From NCBI GenBank assembly GCA_938003955.1, contig CALKXE010000147.1, positions 1-45,312 on the forward strand: a stretch of 45,312 nt of DNA. Reading direction: 5' to 3'. Below, one piece after another: positions 39,946-45,312 of the stretch; the first letter of the stretch is position 1, and every line of letters begins with the position of its first letter. The notes under the pieces are model-generated. The model did no database searches. It was given only the letters and a program-made list of their open reading frames with translations, and had not been told where the DNA came from. The position numbers and the translations under genes were made by a program. The stretch comes from an uncultured Saprospiraceae bacterium. GTDB lineage: Bacteria > Bacteroidota > Bacteroidia > Chitinophagales > Saprospiraceae.

Positions 39946-40602
39946 ATGACCCAAGTAAAAATATGCTGTATAGCATCAATCCAAGAAGCAAAAATGGCAA
40001 TAAATGCTGGAGCTGACATTTTAGGATTAGTAGGTCCAATGCCCAGTGGACCTGGAATCATTACCAATGAACAAATTGCAACAATAGCCAAATCAGTCCC
40101 TTCACATATCGATACATGGTTATTGACAAGTGAGACCTCAGCTTCTAAAATAATCTCGCACCAAAGACTTGTCAAAACAAAATCCATCCAAATGGTCGAC
40201 AAACTGAAAGATGGATCTTATAAAAAAATAAAAGAGGCTTTACCAGGAATAAAATTAATTCAAGTTTTGCATGTATTAGACGAAACTACAATTGAGGAGG
40301 CTATTAATATTGCTGAACAAGTTGACTATCTTCTTTTGGATAGTGGAAACCCTAATGCCGAAGTAAAGACTTTGGGAGGAACAGGAAAGGTACACAATTG
40401 GGATATCAGCAGACAAATTGTAACATCTGTCAAAATCCCCGTATTCCTTGCAGGTGGTCTTAATAGTGGAAATATTTATGCCGCGATTCAAAAAGTAAAG
40501 CCTTATGGTGTAGATCTATGTAGTGGAGTAAGAACAGATAAAAAGATAGATAGCGTAAAACTAAAATTATTCATCCAAAACATGTTGAGTACTAAACGAT
40601 AA
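39946..40602 (+). CDS. Phosphoribosylanthranilate isomerase (TrpF)-like TIM-barrel protein
   Basis: A 218-residue protein of the TrpF family. VKICCIASIQEAKMAINAGAD replaces the canonical KICGIT, keeping the catalytic cysteine (C7) and adding a second (C8). The catalytic aspartate is likely D132 in LLLDSG. GGTGKVHNWDIS, VFLAGGLNSGNIYAAI and GVDLCSGVRTDKKID are phosphate- and product-binding segments of TrpF. Other family positions differ (GLVGPMPSGPG instead of GFVF...SPR). No other trp gene is near, so it may be a paralogue with a different substrate rather than the tryptophan enzyme. Its 3' end overlaps the convergent PAP2 gene by 11 bases. Confidence 0.8.
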   Translation: MTQVKICCIASIQEAKMAINAGADILGLVGPMPSGPGIITNEQIATIAKSVPSHIDTWLLTSETSASKIISHQRLVKTKSIQMVDKLKDGSYKKIKEALPGIKLIQVLHVLDETTIEEAINIAEQVDYLLLDSGNPNAEVKTLGGTGKVHNWDISRQIVTSVKIPVFLAGGLNSGNIYAAIQKVKPYGVDLCSGVRTDKKIDSVKLKLFIQNMLSTKR

Positions 40603-41272
40603 CTGAGTCCTGTTCCAAAATTACTTCTTCTTTATTCTTAAGAACAATAGATAAAATCTGACTCGTACAGAACACAGCACTTCTATATGCAGCATAAGCA
40701 AAAAATGGCGCAGCAATTACATCTATCGTATAATGCACATGCTGCTTAAGTAATAGAAACGCAACTACACAAGTACATATTCCTAGAATAGTCTTAAACC
40801 ACTTAATTTCGATTAAGAAAAATAACAATGCTAAATTAGCTGTGTGCCCCGAAAAGAAAAGATCCCGAACCATAACTTTATTGTCATAGAATGAACCTTC
40901 TAAAAACGTATCCCTTAGAGGTATTATATCGATTGGCGGCTGAAGAGGCACAAAATATAGCGTAAGGCTTCTAATTATTGACATTACTAAAATAGAAATA
41001 AAAACGATCATACTTTTCTTAGGTGTCCGCAGTGCCACAGGTAAAGTAGACAGAATACAAATCCACGTAATAGCAAACAGTGGAGTACTTACATCTGCAA
41101 CTGGAAGATACTGCAACACTATATCATGAAGCTGCGGGCCTGATGTCCTACCTTCATTAAAAGCTAGGAATATACAAACCAGTTTTAGCGTGACTAAAAC
41201 TAAAAACAAAAGAAAAATCCAAGAAGATAGATAAGCCTTATTTTCCCATAAGGCTTTCCATTCCTTTTTCAT
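40592..41272 (-). CDS. PAP2-like (sphingomyelin-synthase-type) membrane phosphatase/phosphotransferase
   Basis: A 226-residue protein with about six membrane segments (WIFLLFLVLVTLKLVCIFLAF, LFAITWICILSTLPVAL, SMIVFISILVMSIIRSLTLYF, LALLFFLIEI, ILGICTCVVAFLLL, VIAAPFFAYAAY). The active-site motifs are FFSGHTAN (SGHT 141-144) and HVHYTIDV (H180, D184), as in PAP2_C / sphingomyelin synthase-like proteins. The family removes or transfers phosphate-containing head groups of lipids at the membrane. The substrate is not known. The stop codon region overlaps the convergent TrpF-like gene. Confidence 0.85.
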   Translation of the reverse strand: MKKEWKALWENKAYLSSWIFLLFLVLVTLKLVCIFLAFNEGRTSGPQLHDIVLQYLPVADVSTPLFAITWICILSTLPVALRTPKKSMIVFISILVMSIIRSLTLYFVPLQPPIDIIPLRDTFLEGSFYDNKVMVRDLFFSGHTANLALLFFLIEIKWFKTILGICTCVVAFLLLKQHVHYTIDVIAAPFFAYAAYRSAVFCTSQILSIVLKNKEEVILEQDSVIV

Positions 41273-41495
41273 AGGTGTCTAATATTGTTACAAGCGCGGC
41301 AAAGTTATAATTATTGCTGTATTAAATAGCCTATTGTACGTCGTTTGTGAGATACGATATGTTAGATATTGGAACTCCTATTTAAATCAACTCCATAATT
41401 AGTAATCCTTTATCCCTAATTTTGACACAACTGTCTATTTTTTTGCTTCCATTTATTACTATTCTATATATTCACCCATAGAAAAACGAACAACG

Positions 41496-42245
41496 ATGAT
41501 CAAGGATTTCATAGCAGGGTTTACTTCATATTTTGGAGCACTTAATTTTGTAATCAAACATCGACTATATAAGCACTTAATTCTCTCAGGGCTTGTCAGT
41601 CTTGTAATAGGTGGTATTATTATAGGGACTTCATATGGAATATCTGATGACATCAGTGAATTATTAACAAGCTTTTATCCATGGAAATGGGGTTCTGAGT
41701 ATGTAAAAACATTCTTAGAATATGTGTCGGGAGGCTTGATATTGATAATTGGATTTTTACTCTTTAAGTATATTTTGCTTGTTCTCATTTCTCCATTCAT
41801 GGGTCCACTATCCGCTAAAGTAGAGACAATTATTACTGATCGGGAAGGAGATTCAAAGTTTAGCATCAAACAGGTAAGCTATGAAATGCTTCGAGGTTTA
41901 CGAATAGCCAGTCGTAACATCACAAGAGAGATATTGATCACTTTGTTTTTATTACTACTCGGTCTAATTCCTCTGATAACAGTATTCGTTACGCCACTTA
42001 TATTTCTAGTACAGGCTTATTTTGCTGGATTTGCAAATTTTGATTACTTCTTAGAAAGGCGTACAAATGTATCACAAAGCGTACGATATATAAAAGAGCA
42101 TAAATGGCAAGCGATAGGAAATGGATCTGCGTTTCTATTGCTTTTAATAATTCCAATAATCGGACTATTTTTTGCTCCCGTTTTAGGAACTATAGCCGCT
42201 ACTCGGACGGCAATTAAGAATAACGACAGCCCTGAAGTGATCTAA
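41496..42245 (+). CDS. EI24/CysZ-like membrane protein
   Basis: A 249-residue protein with four main hydrophobic blocks (HLILSGLVSLVIGGIIIGTSYGI, GGLILIIGFLLFKYILLVLISPFMGPLSAKVE, ILITLFLLLLGLIPLITVFVTPLIFLVQAYFAGFANFDYFLERR, AIGNGSAFLLLLIIPIIGLFFAPVLGTIAATR). SPFMGPLSAKVE and the YFAGFANFDYFLERR...PVLGTIAATR ending are hallmarks of the EI24 domain, whose E. coli member CysZ is a sulfate transporter. In Bacteroidota no sulfate role is proven. It is followed 103 bases later by the LytS-type kinase. Confidence 0.9.
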   Translation: MIKDFIAGFTSYFGALNFVIKHRLYKHLILSGLVSLVIGGIIIGTSYGISDDISELLTSFYPWKWGSEYVKTFLEYVSGGLILIIGFLLFKYILLVLISPFMGPLSAKVETIITDREGDSKFSIKQVSYEMLRGLRIASRNITREILITLFLLLLGLIPLITVFVTPLIFLVQAYFAGFANFDYFLERRTNVSQSVRYIKEHKWQAIGNGSAFLLLLIIPIIGLFFAPVLGTIAATRTAIKNNDSPEVI

Positions 42246-42334
42246 ATTCCCGCTTTAATCAATAAGAGAACAAGGTTTATCATACTTTAACAACCTTTGG
42301 TCTAGTTGAAAGTGCACTTATCACAAAAGCATAT

Positions 42335-42345
42335 TATCTTGCCAC
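42335..42345 (+). promoter_or_regulatory. Candidate -7 box TATCTTGC of the LytS-type kinase gene
   Basis: TATCTTGCCAC is identical to 757-767 upstream of the AAA+ gene. It ends three bases before the ATG, so the transcript would be nearly leaderless. A TTG at 42306-42308 is 26 bases upstream. Confidence 0.4.
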
Positions 42346-42348
42346 TAC

Positions 42349-43416
42349 ATGTCAATAGAAACAAGCAACATATGGACAATCTTTAGTAAGTCGTTTTGGG
42401 AATCAACACTCAAGAAGAATATTTCCTATCATGTTTTCTTTTGGATAAGTTTATATGTGATATTGGTAGTTCTTGATACGAGAGGAAGCATAGGATTAAA
42501 AATGTTGAGAGAATTTATCACTGTAGCTTTCTTTGCTATGATGGTATATATCAATATTTATTTTTTGTTCCCTAACTACTTAACCAAAAAGAATTTACTC
42601 CACCATTTATTGAGTCTTGCTATAGTAGCATTATTGATCACTCCAATCAAAACGTTGTGCCTATTACTTGTATCATCAGATTTTGGGGATTTCAAAAGCT
42701 ACTTACTTAAGCATAGGTTTGATTTTTTTATATCTACACTTCTGATGGGTATTCTTTCGACGATGTATAGTATAATGAATGATTGGTTGGCTAGTCAGCG
42801 AGAAAAAAAAGAACTTCAAAGTCAGACATTACAGTCAGAGCTAAAGTTCTTAAAATCACAAATCAACCCTCACTTCCTTTTTAACACGCTGAATTCACTG
42901 TATGCATTAACGTTAAAAAAATCAGACCAAGCACCCGAGATAGTACTGAAGTTGTCGGAAATGATGAGATACATGCTATATGAATGCAATGAAAGAGAAG
43001 TCTCTCTCTCCAAAGAAATTAATTATCTCAAAAATTACCTTGAATTAGAGAAAATACGACAAGGAAAGAAAATGGACATTAACTTCATCATGGATGGTGA
43101 AGTAAGTAACCAGAAAATAGCTCCGCTGATGTTTATCCCATTTGTAGAGAATAGCTTCAAGCATGGGATAAGTAATCAAATTACTGCAGGATACGTAAAC
43201 ATCCTGCTCGAAATTGAGAAGCAAGAAGTAAATATCACAATAGAAAACAGTAAGACTGCTAGTATGCCAGCACCTAGTGGCAAAAAGAGCGGTGGAATTG
43301 GATTGGTAAACGTAAGAAGAAGACTTGACTTGCTTTATCCAAATTTGCACGAATTAAATATTGACGAAGACCCGAATACTTATACTGTGAAACTTTGTAT
43401 TAATTTAGATAAATAA
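42349..43416 (+). CDS. LytS/YehU-type sensor histidine kinase
   Basis: A 355-residue membrane kinase. Four membrane segments lie in residues 28-145 (VFFWISLYVILVVLD, FITVAFFAMMVYINIYFLF, LLSLAIVALLITPIKTLCLLL, FFISTLLMGILSTMYSI). A coiled-coil linker leads to the His_kinase domain FLKSQINPHFLFNTLNSLYAL with the phosphorylated H175. The ATP-binding part has PLMFIPFVENSFKHGIS (N box) and GGIGLVNVRRRLDLLYP. The extracellular part is minimal, so it may sense a membrane signal. It is followed 11 bases later by its LytTR response regulator. Confidence 0.95.
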   Translation: MSIETSNIWTIFSKSFWESTLKKNISYHVFFWISLYVILVVLDTRGSIGLKMLREFITVAFFAMMVYINIYFLFPNYLTKKNLLHHLLSLAIVALLITPIKTLCLLLVSSDFGDFKSYLLKHRFDFFISTLLMGILSTMYSIMNDWLASQREKKELQSQTLQSELKFLKSQINPHFLFNTLNSLYALTLKKSDQAPEIVLKLSEMMRYMLYECNEREVSLSKEINYLKNYLELEKIRQGKKMDINFIMDGEVSNQKIAPLMFIPFVENSFKHGISNQITAGYVNILLEIEKQEVNITIENSKTASMPAPSGKKSGGIGLVNVRRRLDLLYPNLHELNIDEDPNTYTVKLCINLDK

Positions 43417-43427
43417 AACGAACAAAG

Positions 43428-44150
43428 ATGATAAAAGCAATAATCGTAGATGACGAACCTCTAGCATTGGATGTATTAGAAACATACATAGAGCAAATGC
43501 CAAATGTAGAATTAGTACAAAGATGTGAAAACGCTCTTGAAGCCAATGAAGCATTAAAAAATCATGATGTAGATCTTATGTTTTTAGATATCCAAATGCC
43601 ACAAATTACTGGTGTAGAATTTTTAAAATCTCTTAAGAATCCACCCCCAGTAATTTTCACAACAGCATATCCAGAATACGCGGTTGAAGGATTTGAACTT
43701 GATGCAGCCGACTACTTACTAAAGCCTATCTCTCTGGATCGATTTATGAAAGCGGTAAATAAAGTATCTGAAAAACTTGGAGACACAACTGGAAACAATT
43801 CTGGTGTCGTAGAAATGGAAGGCGACTTTATTTTTGTAAAAGCAGATAAAAAACTAATCAAAGTAGATTTCAATGACATTATATACATTGAAGGCCTCAA
43901 GGATTATGTAATAATAAGACAAGAAGCTGGTCGTGTCATCACATTACAAACGATGAAAAGTCTGGAAAAGAAACTTCCTGTAACTATTTTCAAAAGAGTG
44001 CACAGGTCTTACATTGTCAACATTAATAAGATCAATGCTGTAGTAGGTAACATGTTAGAAGTAACTGAAAAAGGGAGTACAAAACATTTACCAATTGGAA
44101 AGAACTACAGAGAAGAGTTACTTAAAATCATAAACCTAAAAAGACTCTAG
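43428..44150 (+). CDS. LytTR-family response regulator
   Basis: A 240-residue regulator. The receiver domain (1-120) starts MIKAIIVDDEPLALDVLETYI with acidic DD at 8-9, phosphoacceptor D54 in FLDIQMPQITG and the conserved threonine/lysine in FTTAYPEYAVEGFELDAADYLLKPIS. The LytTR DNA-binding domain (about 135-238) includes DFIFVKADKKLIKVDFNDIIYIEGLKDYVII, TLQTMKSLEKKLP and FKRVHRSYIVNINKI. It pairs with the upstream LytS kinase. Targets are unknown. The signal peptidase gene follows 124 bases later and has its own -7 box. Confidence 0.96.
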   Translation: MIKAIIVDDEPLALDVLETYIEQMPNVELVQRCENALEANEALKNHDVDLMFLDIQMPQITGVEFLKSLKNPPPVIFTTAYPEYAVEGFELDAADYLLKPISLDRFMKAVNKVSEKLGDTTGNNSGVVEMEGDFIFVKADKKLIKVDFNDIIYIEGLKDYVIIRQEAGRVITLQTMKSLEKKLPVTIFKRVHRSYIVNINKINAVVGNMLEVTEKGSTKHLPIGKNYREELLKIINLKRL

Positions 44151-44225
44151 GCTAAAAACTTGGTCTTTGAGTAGGCAGATAAAAGGTTTTATTTGCAATT
44201 CTTTATGTCAATCCGTTTGTGAACT

Positions 44226-44233
44226 TATCTTTG
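44226..44233 (+). promoter_or_regulatory. -7 promoter box TATCTTTG of lepB
   Basis: Exact TAnnTTTG match, 41 bases before the GTG start. No TTG at ideal -33 spacing. Confidence 0.5.
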
Positions 44234-44274
44234 TGCCTTAATAGCAAAGTGAATCATTCTAAAATAACTAACAC

Positions 44275-45312
44275 GTGTCAATACTAATATTTTTAATAGT
44301 TTCATACATCTTACTTAGCATCAGTTTATTCATGCTATTTCCGAAAGCCGGAGTCTCAGCTATCAAAGGACTAATCCCTGGTGTAAACTTTCTGGAGTGG
44401 GCAAAACTTATTGGTAGGAAACCTACTTATGCTCTCTTATTGTTAGTTCCAATCGTGAACATATTCATATTCACTGGAATGGCTGTTGATTTAGTTAGGT
44501 CATTTGGAAAACTTGCATTTAAGCATACGGCTGCAGCTGTAATATATGCTCCAGCTATTTTTGCAAAAATAGCAACTGATTCTCAAGATAAATATGTTGG
44601 TCCTATCTTAAAAATGGAACACGATTACGCAGCCCAAATTGCTGCCGCAGAGAAGTCTGGGGACAAATATTCATTAAAGAAACTACACGAAGACAACCCA
44701 TATAAAAAAGGCGGAGGAAGAGAGTGGATAGAATCCGTAGTTTTTGCTGTATTTGCAGCAGCATTTATCCGAATGTTCTTAATCGAAGCTTACGTAATAC
44801 CTACCCCATCTATGGAAGGTTCACTTAATGTTGGTGATTTCTTATTCGTATCGAAAGCACATTATGGAATCAGAACTCCAATGACTGTTGCTATGTTTCC
44901 ATTACTTCATAACACAATACCTCTTTTAGGTGGAGAGTCATACTTAGAGAACCCAAGCCTACCCTATTATAGACTTCCTGCAATTGAAGATATACAACGT
45001 GGAAAACCATTTGTTTTCAACTGGCCGGTAGGTGATAGCATTTATCTTACTCCACAGAGATCGTATACTGCAAATCAAGTAAAGAGACAAAATATCCAAG
45101 CAAAAGGCAAATTAATCACTAGACCAATTGATAAGAAAGACCACTACATAAAAAGAGCTGTTGGTATAGCGGGTGATTCGCTACAAGTAATAGATGGATT
45201 AATTTACATCAATGGCACGCCAGAAAAAGTACCAACGCATAGACAGTTTATGTATGAAGTACAATTGACTTCGAGTGACATGGTAAACATTAAAAAATTA
45301 GACGAATTAGGT
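44275..45312 (+). CDS. lepB: Signal peptidase I with N-terminal DUF5684-like membrane domain, 3' end outside window
   Basis: An open frame runs from GTG 44275 to the window end (346 residues seen). The start is GTG SILIFLIVSYILLSISLF, which includes the first membrane segment; the next ATG (44332) would remove most of it. The N-terminal 100 residues (AGVSAIKGLIPGVNFLEWAKLIGRKPTYALLLLVPIVNIFIF) resemble DUF5684, common in Bacteroidota LepB. The peptidase part has the membrane anchor ESVVFAVFAAAFIRMFLIEAY, the catalytic serine S179 in IPTPSMEGSL and the general-base lysine K293 in HYIKRAVGIAGDSL. A long insertion lies between them, normal for this group. LepB removes signal peptides at the inner membrane. 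Confidence 0.95.
   Translation, partial: MSILIFLIVSYILLSISLFMLFPKAGVSAIKGLIPGVNFLEWAKLIGRKPTYALLLLVPIVNIFIFTGMAVDLVRSFGKLAFKHTAAAVIYAPAIFAKIATDSQDKYVGPILKMEHDYAAQIAAAEKSGDKYSLKKLHEDNPYKKGGGREWIESVVFAVFAAAFIRMFLIEAYVIPTPSMEGSLNVGDFLFVSKAHYGIRTPMTVAMFPLLHNTIPLLGGESYLENPSLPYYRLPAIEDIQRGKPFVFNWPVGDSIYLTPQRSYTANQVKRQNIQAKGKLITRPIDKKDHYIKRAVGIAGDSLQVIDGLIYINGTPEKVPTHRQFMYEVQLTSSDMVNIKKLDELG

Overview
This AT-rich window comes from a member of the Bacteroidota, probably an environmental, Saprospiria- or Flavobacteriia-like lineage (lineage is inferred from gene content only). Diagnostic traits are type IX secretion C-terminal sorting domains, TonB-dependent receptors with carboxypeptidase-regulatory-like N-termini, a short group-1 sigma factor, a MoxR/Bat operon, LytS/LytTR signalling, -7 promoter boxes of the form TAnnTTTG, and few Shine-Dalgarno sequences.

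Layout. 1-3418: the tail of a BspA-like repeat surface protein, then a MoxR-type AAA+ ATPase and a CoxE-like VWA protein, separated by a tandemly duplicated spacer. 3498-5692 (minus strand): a RelE/ParE-type toxin with its antitoxin, a CatB/Vat-like hexapeptide acetyltransferase and the primary sigma factor rpoD. 6166-10348: a DoxX-like membrane protein, a Tat-exported sugar-isomerase-like lipoprotein and a SulP anion transporter. 11037-17582 (plus strand): a GNAT acetyltransferase, a TonB receptor with a Cys-Cys motif, uppS and bamA. 18723-27724 (minus strand): a TPR protein, gyrA, a secreted lamin-tail/cupredoxin protein and a large TonB receptor. 28015-36196 (minus strand): a compact operon moxR-DUF58-membrane protein-batA-batB-batC-short BatD-like-batD. 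36558-37885: two overlapping, mutually homologous lipoprotein genes. 38065-45312: a DUF4349 lipoprotein, a TrpF-like protein, a PAP2-like membrane phosphatase, an EI24/CysZ-like protein, a LytS/LytTR two-component pair and the start of signal peptidase I (lepB).

How the genes work together. Several products serve the cell envelope: UppS makes the lipid carrier, BamA inserts outer-membrane proteins such as the two TonB receptors, LepB removes signal peptides, and the Bat operon is thought to be an ATPase/VWA chaperone-like membrane machine. The 782-3418 pair is a second, distinct ATPase/VWA module of the same general logic. Housekeeping genes (rpoD, gyrA, uppS, bamA, lepB) show this is chromosomal core DNA. 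I see no phage, no complete insertion sequence, no CRISPR array and no tRNA or rRNA.

The most unusual content lies between genes. A family of small elements with terminal inverted repeats (ends ATACC...GGTAT) occurs at 5942-6132, 17669-17802 and 39322-39684, with a related subtype at 18016-18176 and 22973-23133. The 39.3 kb copy has its centre replaced by ten perfect-length 18-bp repeats followed by four 12-bp repeats. A second oddity is the duplicated 3' end of the AAA+ gene at 1661-2101, where the extra copy of the coding tail differs almost only at synonymous positions.
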